Counted from the first letter of the stretch, positions 1 to 15,284 are shown. The stretch: DNA of 46,299 nt from Pleurotus djamor (GCA_029747585.1 JAPEVF010000351.1:1-46299), one strand, 5' to 3'. The notes: generated by a model not told the origin, from the sequence alone. Made by a program: numbers and translations.

Positions 1-1753
1 TTTTCTTGACCTATTCTGGCTTCTCCGATACCAATCGTTTAACGTCACACAATAGAGCACCGTTTTACGCCAGAACGATGCTGAATGGCGGCTTCATCGC
101 CGGTTTGCGCATTCCGTCCTGAGTTTGACTGCCGTCAAGCAATATCACCATGTACAAGAAGATCTTGCGCGAAGACTTTGTGTCTCTCTGCTTGGCCAAC
201 CAGAAGGGTTCAATGCAGCGATTAGACTGTGAGTCCTTGATATATCACTCGTTTATCAAGATCGATAAAATTTTGGCACAGCTTCTCCGGTCGCGTTGTT
301 GTTGGCGTTACCTATGGTCTCTCTGTGGAGGCTGCTGACAGTCGGGTGCGTCAACTGTACTCCTTCAATAAACAGCCTCCGATTTCATTGGGAATGTCAG
401 TACATCAAGCACGCCGATGCAACCATGGACTTAGTTTGTCGAGCAAGCGTTCCTGGAGCATACCTGTGTGACCTTGTTCCATTTCGTACGTCCTTCGAAC
501 CTAAACATGAAGTCTTCACTGAAAATTTATTTCAAGTGAAGTACCTCCCGTCTTGGATGCCGTTTCAAAAGGAGGCTGCAGTTGGTAAGGAAATGATTGA
601 GAAACTAGTCACCATGCCTTTCGAGCATGTCAAGAAGGACCTGGTGAGAGCTTGTCTATGTCGTTTTGTCAGTGGCGCTAACGCGATTCTGTCTAGAGCA
701 ATGGACTGGCGGCTCCATCGCTTACGCAGAATCTACTGTCAATGGATAGGGACGGGATCCCCGATTTCGAGCATGCCGTCAAATGGACGACTGGTTCGAT
801 GTATGGTGGTATGTATTCAGCATTGTCAGCATCATCTACCTACTTATGTACTAACACCCTCAAAGCTGGTGGAGAATCAGTTCAGTCACTCAAATTCAAA
901 CTTCACCTATGTATCCCACTGATGTTCGCCCGCTCAGACATACGCGACCGTGCTTATCTTCGTTCTAGCCATGGCCTTAAACCCGGAAGTTCAAGCTCGA
1001 GCCCAAGCAGAAATCGATCGAGTGGTTGGTTCTCAGCGCATGCCAGTTATCGCGGACAAATCTGAGCTCCCATATGTCAATGCCGTCATCAAAGAAACCA
1101 TGAGGTGGCGTCCCATCGTACCTCTGAGTGCGTCTCATTTTCGCGAGCCGTCTCTTCGGGACTCAACTATTCTTGAACAGCTTTGGGCAGGCGTTCGGCT
1201 GATGATGATCTGTACCGAGGGTTCTTCATTCCTCGTGGTGCAATGGTCGTTCCGAACGTGTGGTATGTCATCAGCCTCTCTCTCTTTATCGCACATCTCA
1301 TATTTCCTACAGGGCGGTCGCTTTCGAGGAGAACAGCAAATACAATCCTCAGCACTTCATACCAGAGCGATTCCTCGACCCAACGCAAAACGTGGTTGAT
1401 CCGGCTTCTTGGGCCTTTGGATTCGGCAAGAGGTAAATACACATTTCATTTTCCCGCCGTTTCCTGAACCTCAAACTAACGAATCGTGTAGAGTCTGTCC
1501 CGGAAAAGCGCTCGGGGAAAATTCAGTATTTATCGCTATCGCTTCCATCCTATGGGCATTCAAGATCTCCCCGCCTGACAACGGTATCTTGAACCCCCGG
1601 TTCACACACAAGCTCATAAGGTGCGTTTTCGTTGTAATCAATACATCGAGCAGCACCTGACTGTTTCATTATAGTTTACCGGAGCCTTTTGAGTGCAATA
1701 TCGAACCGAGGTGCGACGAGCGATCCAGTTTACTTCTACAGCAGCTTGTATGA
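1..1753 (+). CDS. Cytochrome P450, 5'-partial (Agaricomycete O-methylsterigmatocystin-oxidoreductase-like)
   Basis: Haem-thiolate monooxygenase; the N-terminal anchor and first exons lie left of the window. Visible exons: 56-228, 282-345, 401-485, 537-643, 697-808, 866-879 (14 nt), 938-1127, 1181-1262, 1313-1432, 1492-1620, 1675-1753, giving 384 residues with frame closed throughout. Family motifs in order: C-helix EWRLHRRF, I-helix AGGEST followed by [12 protein letters not shown]-helix ETMRW (ExxR), PERF region FIPERFLD, and haem loop FGFGKRVCPGKA, which is split by an intron between the Arg and the Cys-containing exon. No stop or missing key residue is seen, so it is probably functional. 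Substrate cannot be told from sequence; resemblance to O-methylsterigmatocystin oxidoreductases is a family-level label, not a function. It converges on the aldo-keto reductase downstream. Confidence 0.9.
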
Positions 1754-2260
1754 ACACAATTTACTCGTCGCCTTGTCAAGTTAGTGCATTAAGTCATGCG
1801 TACGTTGTGCGAACGTTTCTAGGAACCCTGCGCCCTACTTGGAGGCCTCACTCAGTGCACTGTTGATGACTGGAAGGATTAGTACCATACCGCGTATCAA
1901 CATCAATCACGGACGGCCGAAACTGAGATACGATCTGAGGGTGACACAAACTCCTCGAAGAGCCTCGATGAGTGTCCCTTGCCGCGATACAGCTGTGAAG
2001 CTGCGAAGTGATAGTGAGTGCCAAGAGATAGATTCGACAACCGGGCGATAGTCGTTAGCGAAGAGGGACGGGGTAATAGTCATAGAGCCCCTGGGGCTCG
2101 GCTCATTCAGCATATGTTACAAAAACTGGATTTGAGACGTCGACTCTGCGCGATGTCGCCCACCGTTCTCTACATAGCAGTAGCGACGCTGCTGCATCGA
2201 TGCACCCAAGTCAATCATTGAACGTTGTGTATATTACAGAACAGCGGTAGAGTTCGCGAA
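1754..2260. other. Convergent intergenic spacer
   Basis: The 507 bp between the P450 stop and the reductase stop hold only short open frames without family resemblance. It should contain both 3' UTRs and polyadenylation regions. No repeat or RNA gene was recognised. Confidence 0.6.
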
Positions 2261-3925
<1,665 letters not shown>

Positions 3926-4847
3926 TGGGGATGATTTGTGGGGACGCGTGTAGTAGGACTCGAGGGAGGGCCTGCATTTAAATAATGAAGGCCAGCTGCA
4001 GGTCCACGCGACTTGACGGATTGTGTGCAGTGCGGGCCCAAATCATGATATATCCTCTATTTTTGGGCCTTGGCTTCTCGCGCAGAACGAGCAGGTTCTG
4101 ATAAAGAAGCATACGGTACGGTGGGGAGACTTAGAGTAANTTTCCCACTGACCCACATCTTGGCCGCCCGGTGCGGTCATCAATCCCAAGCCAGCGCATC
4201 AATCTACTGTTGGTTGGTCCGTTTTGTGGGCGAATGTTTATAGCAGGCATCGTACCTTTCCTTTGATACTCGCGACCAGCGGCTCATTTTTGGGCAGAGA
4301 TCCGGGACTGAAAGAGCTCCGAGGGTAGATACACTGGCTTCATGAGCTCTAAGGTAATTATGGAGGTAGCAAATGGCCTAGCTGGGCGATTCTGGAAAGC
4401 AAAAGAGCTTCGTTAGCGAAAATGATGCGGCCAGACAACCTGCGAGTATGCATCGCACGCACCTGAAGGCTACATGTCAGCCCACACGCGTACCCATACA
4501 CGTTCACCTTCGAATGACCGGCAAGTACTTGCGTAGCATTCCGCGGACACAGTACTTTCACAAGACTTCAATGGCCTGACAAGGGCAAACGCGAATGGTC
4601 CAGTGGTGTCCATTGCGTGTCCACGAAAGGAAGAGACGCGGTGACGCGGTCGCGTGACCACAGTGTGACTACAGCTGTCACCGTGTGACCACTCTCCTGT
4701 GCCTAACACGCTGGTTTCACGTTTACTACCAATGCCACCATTCCACGCATCTACCATGCCCCTCCATGTCATTGCACATACCAAGGCGCTAGATAACAGC
4801 TTGTTATTCACCAATTATCGTAACTTTGTCTGCATCCCGCTTGCAGT
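3926..4847. promoter_or_regulatory. Divergent intergenic region between AKR and NLR copy 1
   Basis: About 920 bp separating the start codons of the reductase (-) and NLR copy 1 (+), so it must hold both promoters. One N occurs at 4140. Open frames here are short and unrecognisable. No strong TATA box or repeated operator was found by eye. Confidence 0.5.
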
Positions 4848-7800
4848 ATGGCTCGTTCCAAGGAGAGAAAGCAGCTCATCGATGATTCGCTATCTGCTTC
4901 TGCAAACATTCTGCGCCTAGCAGAGGGCCCTTCAGCATTAACACCCGTTCCAGGTCTTTCGGTGGTCATATCGACCTTGTTGATGTTGGTTGAAACTGTA
5001 CAGGTTCGTGCGGTTTCCGCTTTCAAAGATCAGCGCTGTGTTAATCTTGCTGTTTTCGCAGAGAACACGAAGCAACTCCGTGGAATGCTTACAACTAGCT
5101 CGGAGTCTCGGAAGCCTCGTCGGTTTCTTGAACGCAACTTTGGAGAAGATCCAGAAGCAGATTAAGGATGATCCCTCCACGGATCCGCAAATAGCTGCAG
5201 CGAATTTGGAACGGTCTCAGGACTTATCCGATCGCGTGAACAGACTATTAAAGTTCGCGACTTGGCCCTTGATGACTATAAATATACTTACTGCCTGCAT
5301 CAGAGACATTCACAATATCTTGGATGAAGCGCAAGGCTTGTCCAAAGGCAGCTCGCTTCGTCGCTTTTTTCGAAGTGGCGATGATGAATCAGCTCTTCAG
5401 TCGCTCAATACCCAAGTTCAGCAAGCCCAGTCGCGATTTCATGTCCGTTTCCCACCATTCCTTCCTTTTTTTAATCACTGAAACCCATTTAGCTTCAAGG
5501 GACAATTAGCATCGAAATGGTAGTAAATCAACTGATCAAGACAGTGGAGATGGACAAACTCGAAAGGAAAATCCCCCAAGCATTAGAGCTTGAACGCGAA
5601 CTCACAGGCATCCGTACAGTTGATGCTGGTTACATGTCACCTATTCACAGTCGAAAGAGAGGCTGGCTGGAGGGGACTCGGGTCAAGTTGCTGAGGAACA
5701 TCATGAGTTGGTCAGAGGGGCGGAGAACGGACGACTTTCGGGAGGATTCTCAGATTCTCATTCTTGCTGGAGGAGCTGGCACAGGAAAGTCGACCATTGC
5801 TGCACAAGTATCCCAGGTCCTCGAAAAGGAAGGCGCATTGGCTGGATCTTTTTTCTTCGAGCGCGGATTAGAGGATCTATCCTCGACGAGGCTTGTCTTT
5901 TCATCGCTTGCTGTTCAACTTGCGCGGTACCACAAGACCTTGGCCCCGATCATCGCTGAAGGCATCCGGAAGCATCGACAAAACGGAAACGTGCAGCACC
6001 TATCGTACGCTTTGGACGAACTCATAATCGAGCCTTGGTCAAAGGTGCCTAGAGATCAATGGCCTTCACGACCGATTGTCTTCGTTCTCGACGCTATCGA
6101 CGCATGCAACGAGCCAGACCAAATTTCAAGTATGCTTTATTTACTACTCAAGCGCACCCGCACGCTTGCTTTCCCACTTCGATTCTTCCTCACTACTCGC
6201 CACGAAGACCACATCCATGATGTGTTCGCGTCTGCAGATTGGAAGTCCGAGCCCAAGCCGTACGAATTGGGCGACATTCCCACCGATGTCCTCAACGATG
6301 ATATTTGTCGCTTCATTCGGGCTCGTTTGACGGAAGCTGGGATCGCTGAGCCATTGGAAGAAATTCAAGACAACGCCGTAGAGAAGTTGACGATTGCTAC
6401 CGGGGGCCTCTTCATCTACGCAGCGACCTGTGTCGAATTTCTCATTCGTTACAGAGACGACTTACGCAAGATATTGGACTTGCTTCTCAACAATCCCTTA
6501 AATGTTGATTCGCTAAAAATCCTTTACAATGTCGTCCTCATCGATGTCTTCCCAAACACCAACTCGCACCATCCAGACCTTGGTCCCTCCGTTCAGTCAG
6601 TCATAGGAGCACTCGTCGTACTTCAAGAGCAGCTGCCTCCCAAGTCCCTTTCCACCCTTTTACGGCTCAAGCTCCCTGTACTCAATGAGGTGTTGGATCG
6701 TCTCAGTCCGGTTGTAACCCTCACCGGCGATCAACTCGTTCATCTCCACGACACTTTCCCCAGGTCCTTGATAGACCCCACTAAGTGTCAACTCCCCAAT
6801 ATCGATGGTAACCCTTCCTTCCTTGGCCATGATTCCCTCGCCAAACGGTGCTTGGAAGCTTTACTTGACGAAGGCGCGCTCAGACGGAATATATGTGATC
6901 TCCCAGATCCCTTGGTTTTCCGGAATGACATCCAAAAATTGGACACACTTCTCATGAACTCGATTCCGGCGCACGTTCGATATGCCTGCCTCCACTGGTC
7001 GTCCCACCTTTCAAACTCGGCTCCCTCACAGGAGACGGCACGACTTTTGAAAGGTTTCGCGGAGAAGAAGATGCTTGCTTGGCTCGAGGTCCTGGGGATG
7101 CTTGGTCAGGTTGATGTGGCGGTATCCGTTTTTAGTCGTGTCTTGGAGTGGTACAAGGTTCGTCCGGACATTTATCAACTTCTCTCCTTTGTCTAACTCT
7201 TCGTGTCAGATCGAGGATAGCACGAGAGCACTTCTGAAGGAAGGGCAGCGCTTCCTCTGGACCTTCATTGATTGTATCCGGATATGCCCCTTCCAGGTCT
7301 ATGTCTCCGGTTTGGCTTTCTCGCCGTCGAAGTCACTTCTTCGAGAGGTTTATGCCCGTCAGGCAGATGATCTGCCCATTGTTGATATGCTTGCTGGGCA
7401 AGACGAAACTTGGGGTCCCTGCCTGCGTGTATTTGAAGGACACCAGGACCGCATACAGAGTGCTGGTTTCTCTTGTGATGGGCGGTTGATCGCTTCAGCA
7501 GGCGCCTACGGTGGTGACATCAAGATATGGGATGCTGCCAGTGGTGCTCTCCTCCGAACGCTCTCTTCTGAGGCCTACAAGGTCGCGCAATGCATCTTCT
7601 CATCAGACGGCAAATTTGTTGTTTCCGCGTCGGAAAAGACAGTTAGGATTTGGGATGCAACTTCAGGTATCTCTCTGAATGACTTTGACCTGGCCGGAGA
7701 CATCTCAGGCATGGCTCTCTCACCTGTCTCCCCCGGAGGAGGGGTTGATAGAATTGCGGTCGCCCTGGAATCGGGTGACATCCAGATTGTTGATACCGAC

Positions 7801-9069
7801 GGGCGGATGTTACGCGCGTTCGCCAAGGTTTCAAAAAGTCCCATTATCGACTGGTCAACCGAGGCCAAATATCTCGCCATTACCGATGAGAAGAAGGTCA
7901 TCATCTACGACACAAAGACTTACTCTGCCCCAGTATCCTTGGTCGGTCATACAGACACTGTCTTCGCTGTCAAGATTGTCCCTCAATCGGACCTCATCGT
8001 GTCTGGCTCAAGAGACTCTACTGTACGACTCTGGAAAATCAAAACGCAAGAATGTGTCTATATCTTTGAGGGACACACCTTCCCGGTATGCAGCATCGGC
8101 ATTGACTCTTCAAACGGCATCGTTGCTTCAGGGTCCTCCGACAACACCATACGTCTGTGGTCACTAGAAAGCAAAGCCTGCCTCGCTGTTTTATCGGGGC
8201 AGTCCGATACAGTCACATCCCTCTCTTTTTCTCCATCTGGCGACGAGCTTCTCTCTGGAGGCTGGGACGGATCGCTTAAATTATGGGATGCCAAGGAGAG
8301 GAGCGCTTCCCAAGCACCCAACTCGTCCCGCAAGCGTGTTCCCGAATGGACACTCTCCCCGGACGGACAGTTCATAGCCACCAGGCTTGATGGAAATGTC
8401 ATCGTAGATCTTTGGTCGCTGAATCAAGATCGTCACCTATGGTCCATTCCTCGGGATGACGGGGCGGTCATGGTTTCAAGTGTCGCGGGAAGTCCAGATG
8501 GTACATGGGTCGCTACGCTGCGGAACGAATCGACCGACATTCGCCTTTCTAATATCTTGACTGGCGAGACTCACTCCATCAATAAGAACGACTTCCATGG
8601 CTTGGGGGGCTACCGTTGGTGGGAAGATAAACTACGCGGCGTCTCTGCTGATGGACGCCTCATCTATGCTGGTTCATATGGTGATCGGTGGCGCGTCCTT
8701 GACTGGAAGGCCAGGAGGGTCAATTACGTGGACATTGCTGAGATACCCCCAGAGCACATCGACGCAACCGACCCTCATAAGCGATTCATCATTCAAGATG
8801 GGTGGCTTGTCGACCAACAGAAGGGCACGAAGTTATGCTGGATCCCATCCGCCTACCGAATCTACAGAGGAGAATTGAGTCCTTCGGCTTGGACTTTCTA
8901 CCATGATGGTCAAAGCGCGAAATGGTTCCTCGTCAACGATCATACGATGAACATTATAGTCCTGGATCTGAAGGTTACCAAGACTTCTAGTCGAAAGCAG
9001 GGAGCGGATACGGCATGGCAGCCAATTTATAGGTGCTTACGGAAAGTTTTACTTGGAGTCGATGAGTAG
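4848..9069 (+). CDS. NLR-like protein copy 1: MLKL/HeLo-like N-domain, NACHT, WD40
   Basis: Exons 4848-5003, 5062-5252, 5304-5442, 5493-7157 and 7210-9069 give a 1336-residue protein in one frame. Residues 1-170 form a helical domain (IPGL-like motif, RTRSNSVECLQLA, RRFFRSGDD, QQAQSRF) that I judge similar to the MLKL N-terminal/HeLo-type bundle. NACHT NTPase: Walker A GGAGTGKST at about residues 255-263; Walker B VLDAIDAC at about 360, where paralogue 3 has VLDALDEC, so the acidic residue after the second Asp is Ala here; sensor-1 region FFLTTRHE where the others have TSRP. WD40 repeats run from about residue 790 (CLRVFEGHQD) to about 1130, followed by a conserved C-terminal tail. Architecture matches fungal STAND receptors such as HET-E/HET-D: ligand sensing by WD40, NACHT oligomerisation, effector at the N-terminus. 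Role in non-self recognition or cell death is inferred. Confidence 0.88.
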
Positions 9070-9279
9070 AGTACTCTCGCATTGTCCACAGTCCTTGAGT
9101 AGGATAGGACGGTACCTGTGATATGCACAAGATGTAAACGTACGGAACAGATGTGATATATACCACTGAGTTTGCATGGATTCTCCATCATGGAAGGGTG
9201 AAAGAGGGCGAAGACCAAACGTTGTCACGCAGAGTCACTTGTCACGCCCCACCTTGTTGACCATTGCCATGGCCCATGG

Positions 9280-9440
9280 TCAGGCTCCTATAACCATCCT
9301 CCCGTCACGTGTGTTTTGTTTGTGTTTGTTTAAAGTGCAAGCACTTTCCTTTTTGGGTCGGAAACAAACCACAAAACTCCCGTGAGGGAGGCTGGCAAAA
9401 GACACTGCGGAAGCCTCCGAAATGCTTTCCCAGGCCACCA
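9280..9440 (+). repeat. Left 161-bp terminal inverted repeat
   Basis: Starts TCAGGCTCCTATAACCATCC and is the exact reverse complement of 15401-15561 as far as I could align base by base. Contains an internal hairpin (AAAGTGC/GCACTTT, 2-bp spacer, near 9331-9346) and a second one (CTCCC GTGA GGGAG near 9378). These could be protein-binding sites for the mobilising enzyme. Confidence 0.95.
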
Positions 9441-9690
9441 GACACAGGGAAAAGTCACAATGTGACGAGTGACTGAGCAGTTAGCAGAATATTAGCAAAT
9501 TAGAGAAATAATAATTTCCTTTACCATATTTGGATGTACTTGAGAATTGAATATATTTTTTATTTTAATTTCGATATCGCGGCTGACAATACTTACCGCT
9601 CGATTCGGAGAAACTTCTATGGTCTGGGGTCAAGGCCATGGCTTAGCCGTGTTGGCTGCCGATTAATGAGATGATACGAGGTTTAAGCGA

Positions 9691-12473
9691 ATGGTTGATA
9701 ATACAAGGGGGACAAGATCTATAGACTCATCAGCTATGCCCCGAGTCAACATCAAGGATATCCTGCGCACGTACCAACTCACACCTATCGACACTGTAAA
9801 ATCTCTACTTTTGAGTGATGATGGGGAGGCAAAAGAATTGTTTGACAATCTTGCGGAGCCATTGATGGAGTTGATGGAAAGAAGAGTGGCACGAGCAAAG
9901 CTGGTCGCATGGGCTGGGCCATATATGTTGAAAACATATAAGGAGGAGGTGTCTGTTGTATCCTCGCAGCGAGCCGGTTTCCATTTCGGTGCATCAAAAG
10001 CGACGGAGGAGAAAATTCGCGATTATCAGTTGGACAACGCAATACAACAGGTTTCGAGTGGCGCGCCGCTACTGTGGGAGTTGTTGTCAACTCTTCTTTC
10101 ATCGGATGAGGAGGTCGTCAGACAGCGAAAGGTGATGGCGCGGAGACGGAAGAAGAAGCGAGCGAAGAAGAGGCGTCAACGTCGTAGCGAAGGTGGGGGA
10201 AGTGCAACGGATTCTGATAGCGCGGCTATGGTTATTGATGGGGATGATGGGGAGGGGGGAGAAGCCAGTGGGAACACCGATGGGAATGGAGAGGAGGGGG
10301 AAAGTTTGTTGGACAGCGAGGATGAAGCCGAGGATGAGATCGACCGCGCCGAAAAAAGACAAGAAGGGCTGAATGACATTGTGAGTCTCCTCGTTCATCA
10401 ATACATGACTGTGGCTAACTTACGTTGGCAGCGCACCCTTGTCTGCTTGAGTATTATCATGAAAAGCAGTAATTCAAGGTGTAATGCTTTCCAAACCCTT
10501 GTTGGGGTGTTTTTACACGCGACCGTGGCGCCGGAATCAGTGAGGGAGTTCCTGTCATCGATTGGCCTCTCGATTTCAACAACGTCAATTCATAACGCGG
10601 TTACGAGCCTAGCGGGAAATGCTGAAGGGGCGATGAAGACCTTAGGAAGCAGCCTACTCACCTTGTTCGCATATGACAACCTTGACATGGACTTGAAGAG
10701 GTCTGTTCCTACCGCGGAGAACACTCAGGAAACTCAGGTTCACTTGACGACCGGAACCATGCTCCCCCTACACCCAATGGTCACACGTGAAGACCTAGAC
10801 TGCAGCGAACATCTTTGGAATACCTGCCGTCACGACAACAGCCCATCGGTGCCTATGGAGAAGCTGATTGAACTCCATGCGAAGCCGCGGGATGCCCAGG
10901 GACTGCTGCCGCGGGACCGCTTTCGTGTATGGAAGTTTATTAGCGATCTCCTCCATCATGGTCCGGAAGAATTTAAGAAACATTTAGGCAATCTTACAGC
11001 ACCGGAGACGTACGAAGCAATTCCAATGCATAAAACCACTCAGGTCCCAAACCGAACGTTGGATATTGCGCCGTCAGGACCAATCGAAAACGCGCAGGCT
11101 ATCAAAGCCCTGTTGACACAGGCCGGGATAGGCGATCCAGCAGAACGGCGTGTCCAGACGGATATTGGAAATTCTGTGATCCTTGTATCAGGTGATCTCT
11201 TGACAGGTGAACGCATACGGAGTGTTCTTGAATCAAGGGCAGTCGAACAGACACCCTGGCGACGACTTCAATTTGTTGTATATGTGATGGGACTCTTCCA
11301 TCTAAAGATGGCTTGTGCGGACGCGATCTGGCGGATTTTCATTTCGAAGAAGGATTCGAAAGCGGAGGATGATGAAACTAGCATGATGGAGTATATTCGT
11401 CAAATTCGGCCAAAAGAATCACTGAAATTCGCAAACAAACCTGGTTTTCGACGTACACACGAAGCCATCGAGCATATTGGAATTGTACTTCGTCTTGATA
11501 GCTGGAGGGCGGCCGTGGCTGAGGAGCATCCTGAGTGCGAATCACTTGAAGATTGGGCCACGAAAGAGCCTTCATGGGAAGACATTGTTCGTGTGGCCAC
11601 AAAGCTTGGGAAGATGGATGCTACAACCAACGATATCGATTCAACGATGCGCCTCGCGGACGACGAAGCACGAGACATACAATATGAGAACAACTTGTTA
11701 CGGCACCACTACTTCCTCCTCTATGAAGAGATTTCGTATGCGATGAACCACGGTGACATCGGGCGGGTTGAAGCATGTTTTTTGCCATGGATGAACATAT
11801 TTGCGGGGTGCGGGAAACATAAATATGCCGCCGAATTGCGGAGGTATCTTGAAGACGTTCACTTTCGGTATCCTGCTGGGATCAAGTAAGCTGGCATCTT
11901 GATCAGGATTGACGGTTCAAGCTGACAAAATGACTTACAAACAGGAAAGCCATCCGACCGAACATCTTGATTAACTTGACTGGGAAGGAAGGCAAATGGA
12001 GGGGGATCGATTGGCTTGTTGAGCACAACAACCTATATATAAAGGTCAGCACACATACTTTGGACGGAAAAGACACTCAGCGTGATGATCAACAGAGAAT
12101 ATACGGCGGAAAATACTCAAACCACACAAAGGCTCATATTATCAAGGAATCACAGTTGATTGAAGTCTATAAAAATACACGGATCCAGTTTGAACAGATG
12201 TTCTGCCTGGACCACAAAACGACGCGACATTCACCACCGAACATGCGAGAAACATTTCAGCAGCTGGGGAGACAGATGAAGAGGGACAAGGTAAATGTTT
12301 TCCAAGCTCGGCGGCAGTCGAAGAACGAAATTAGTGATTATGAAGGCCTCGGATTCGAGATTATGATGCGTAAATTAGGGAAACTTGAGTCAGAGGTGGA
12401 GGTGGAGGCGGAGGCGGAGGCAACGACCGCTGATGACGCGGAACTGGAAGATGATGGTGGTATTGACATGTGA
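9691..12473 (+). CDS. DUF6589-family protein of the TIR element
   Basis: Exons 9691-10380, 10432-11885, 11945-12044 and 12096-12473 give 873 residues; the first intron is in frame and open, so it could be read as coding. Recognised as DUF6589, a family abundant in Agaricomycetes, from segments such as YDNLDMDLKRSVPT, VHLTTGTMLPLHP, VILVSGDLLTGERI, FHLKMACADAIW, RRYLEDVHFRYP, WLVEHNNLY, IYGGKYSNHTK and TTRHSPPNM. An Arg/Lys-rich stretch (RRRKKKRAKKRRQRR, about residues 150-165) followed by an acidic Ser/Gly-rich linker suggests a nuclear protein. Conserved Asp residues in YDNLDMD and SGDLLTG could belong to an RNase H-like nuclease core, which would make it the element's transposase; this is speculation from spacing, not shown. 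The C-terminus is acidic and low-complexity. Confidence 0.88.
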
Positions 12474-12636
12474 GGAAGGGGAAGGTGCTCGTGGGTTCCA
12501 GCGGCGTTGGGCGTAAATTGGAATACGGACTCGAAAGCTAGTTATTAAATGATTGGTCATTGTTTCCTACAATTCGTCGGGGTTGAAGCTACACTTACGA
12601 TGTAAAACTGGGGTATTCTCGTTTTGAACGCGCCGA
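12474..12636. other. Convergent gap between DUF6589 and helicase genes
   Basis: Only 163 bp separate the two stop codons, so the 3' ends of both transcripts probably overlap or abut. No gene is present. Confidence 0.6.
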
Positions 12637-15284
12637 CTACCTGCTGAGCTCGACGCGCCGTCGTTCTGGTAATAAAGAGGGCACGAGCGGCTGGTCCCTG
12701 CTGAAGTCAATCAACTGCCAATGATGGCGTTTGAGGTGAGACATACGTCGATGCCCACTCATACGACAACGCCCACATGTTTCAACCTTACGAGGACGCG
12801 GTCCTTGTGTGACTGGTGCCTGCGTTGGTACGAGGGGCATGTTTGGGGTTGTAGCACATGTAAGCGGAAATGATGTGGGTCTTGTTTCAATCGGTGTCGT
12901 TGCTGGAGGCATGGGGATTGGGTAGTGGTTGAGTATCACTTCGAGGAGAGATTCCTTGTGCTTTGCAGCCCACTTGTAACTCCAGTCAACTTCTTTATTG
13001 AGACTGGCCAAATCTATGAGTTTTTTCGCTTGAGCGCATGCAACGATCCGTTTGATGGCAGAGTCGGGCATGAAGAGCTTGGCGCCGTAGGTCGCGACCG
13101 AGTTTTCACCAAGTTCCTGGACTGCGTGTTCACGGCGCCACTGAACGAGCCCCGCATAAAGAGCCTTAGTGGTTGAGTTCATGTCGAAGGGTTTGATGGT
13201 TGACTTCTGAGGAGCGCGCGTTTTGCGTTTGATGGTGATCCTGAGGAAATCAAGGAGATTGGGCGTGCAGGTTAAGCAGCACTTGTCGCGGGCGTGTGGC
13301 GCACAACGAAGACAGCCAGTGGGATCGCATCTCAGATGGGAATCGGCGGCTATACAACTTTGTCGATCACATGTTCCTATCACCGCCATCCTGAGAACAA
13401 TGAACTCACCTCTTCGATCATTGCCAAAATAGACGTTGGGAACAGCTCGAAGGCAACCAGTGCCGAGGGACTGTGAGTTGATGTAGTCTTCCATCACCTC
13501 GTCTGTTCCTTTCTTCAATTTGCGCCCTTCACGCCCATTTGGCTTCGCATACCGTTCCCGCCGCTCGTTCCAGTCAACCTCAGTGCCCACAGTGACATTA
13601 ACCGCCGTCACATCGACATCCATTTCAGTTCCCACCACCGCGCCACTATCATCCCTTCTCATTCCCTCACTCCCATCACCCATTTCCACGTCTCCCCCCG
13701 AAGGCTCGACCCAAGACCTCGTCCGACAAGCCCTCGTCCAGCATGTCCCCCAGCAAGTCCGTCTGCAAGCCCCCTTCCTGAGAGACCACCCCACCGTTGA
13801 CCGCGACCTGTAGCCCCCCTCTCGGCTCTACATACTGGGACCCCCCTTCGACATCGTCCTCGCTGGCCTCTTCGTCACTGGAACCAACACCATCCTCGGA
13901 TGGCTGACTCGTATTGGCATTGCGATTGGTGCTGGGTGGTCGAAAGTTGGACGTGGTAGCGGGTCGTTTCCGAGAAGGTACGTTACCCTTGCCTTTGCGT
14001 TTTCGCTTTTTCCCGGCTTGTTTTGCTGTAGTTGACTTCGACATTTTCAGATCTTTCTTATCAACGAAGAGAATCCCATAGCCAGACTGCCCTTGACCAC
14101 GAGCGGCGCGACCGAACCGTTGAAACAGCGCGTCGATCGTACATGTGGGTTTCATCTGCACAACAATCTCAACCCCTTGAAGATCGATGCCCTACAAATT
14201 CACAATTTGTATGCCTCCGTCAGTGTCCTGTCACTGTTGCTTTCCTGATTTCACTTACCAGACCGAATGCGTCTGTCGCAACGACACCCCATACCTCACC
14301 AGCTTGAAACTTCTTCCGCAAATCCTCTCGAAACTCGGATGTCAATGTTGCATGACAGTAAGCTATTCGCTTCTCTTGTCCTGGTGGAAGTAGCTTGACG
14401 AGAAACTTTGCAGCTTCTTCCGTTTCCTTCTGGCTGTCGAAGTAGACAATGAACTTGGGTGGCGGAGTCGTCGATTCAGGCCCGCCCGGGATGAGGCACG
14501 ACAGATCTTCGAACGAGTTCGCTGGGTTTTTGAGGGCCACAACCGCGAGTGACACCTCTTGTCTATCGTTCGAGCGCATAATGTAAGTTGTTTCATCGGC
14601 CTTGAGCTGAAGAATCCGACTAATATCAGATAGGACTGCTTCCGGAAGCGTCGCGGATACGACATAGAGTGGGATATCTTTGGGAACTGCGTATCGAAGC
14701 CGCCCAACCTCTCGGTACTCCTTTCGAAAGGTTCCCCACTGGCTCATGCAATGGGCTTCATCGAAGATTATTGTGAGGAGATTTGAGGTAAAATTTTGGC
14801 TTGACCAAAGAGTCGTTGCGCTGTTGCTCATGATAAGCTCTGGGTTAATAACCACTACCCGGTAGCGGCAATTTCGGACGTCCTGTCATTCTGTGAGTCT
14901 ATCAACACGTGTAGATGGAATTACACTCACCGACCAAATTTCATCAGTTATTGTTTCACCATTGATTGCCACTGCTGGTATCCCCAACGATGTCAGCTCG
15001 GACGCGTTCTGTTGGCCGAGGATATTCAGAGGCGTGACAATGATGATAACCGATCCCGGACGGCCATCCTCGAGACCCATTAAGAGTGGAATCCAGAAGG
15101 TAAGAGTCTTTCCGGCACCTGTCCCAGCGCACAGTACAGTGTCGTGACCTTCGTATAAAGCCTTCGCGGCCTCCATTTGGAAGAGGCATGGTCGTTTTCC
15201 AAGTCTCTGTGTAACAAGGTCGCGTATCTCTTCAAATGTAAAGACGCGTCGCCCATTAGGGAGCCTCGCGTTCGGAATAGACAT
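12637..15284 (-). CDS. RecQ-like DEAH-box DNA helicase of the TIR element
   Basis: Superfamily 2 ATP-dependent helicase. Exons 15284-14931, 14882-14259 and 14191-12637 give about 843 residues if one base is removed from the six-C run at 13694-13699; as written, that run shifts the frame. Motifs: Q-motif region RPCLFQMEAA, motif I CAGTGAGKT, Ia TPLNILGQQ, II DEAHC, III SATLP, IV FIVYFDSQKE, V ATDAFGLGIDLQG (across an intron), VI QRFGRAARGQGQ. After a basic/acidic disordered linker comes a Cys-rich segment (CDPTGCLRCAP to KCCLTCTP), placed where RecQ proteins have a zinc-binding domain. Its position inside the TIRs implies a role in copying or moving the element. Similar RecQ-like helicases are also known from fungal subtelomeres, but nothing telomeric is seen here. 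Confidence 0.87.

Noticed and set aside
1839..2221. Overlapping short open frames between P450 and AKR
   Set aside because: No start context, introns or similarity; ordinary convergent intergenic DNA.
10099..10401. Minus-strand open frames within the DUF6589 gene
   Set aside because: Antisense shadows of its Arg/Lys and acidic low-complexity region.
13377..13409. 33-bp intron inside the helicase
   Set aside because: GT and AG are present and the length is a multiple of three, but it is shorter than every other intron here; left as coding.
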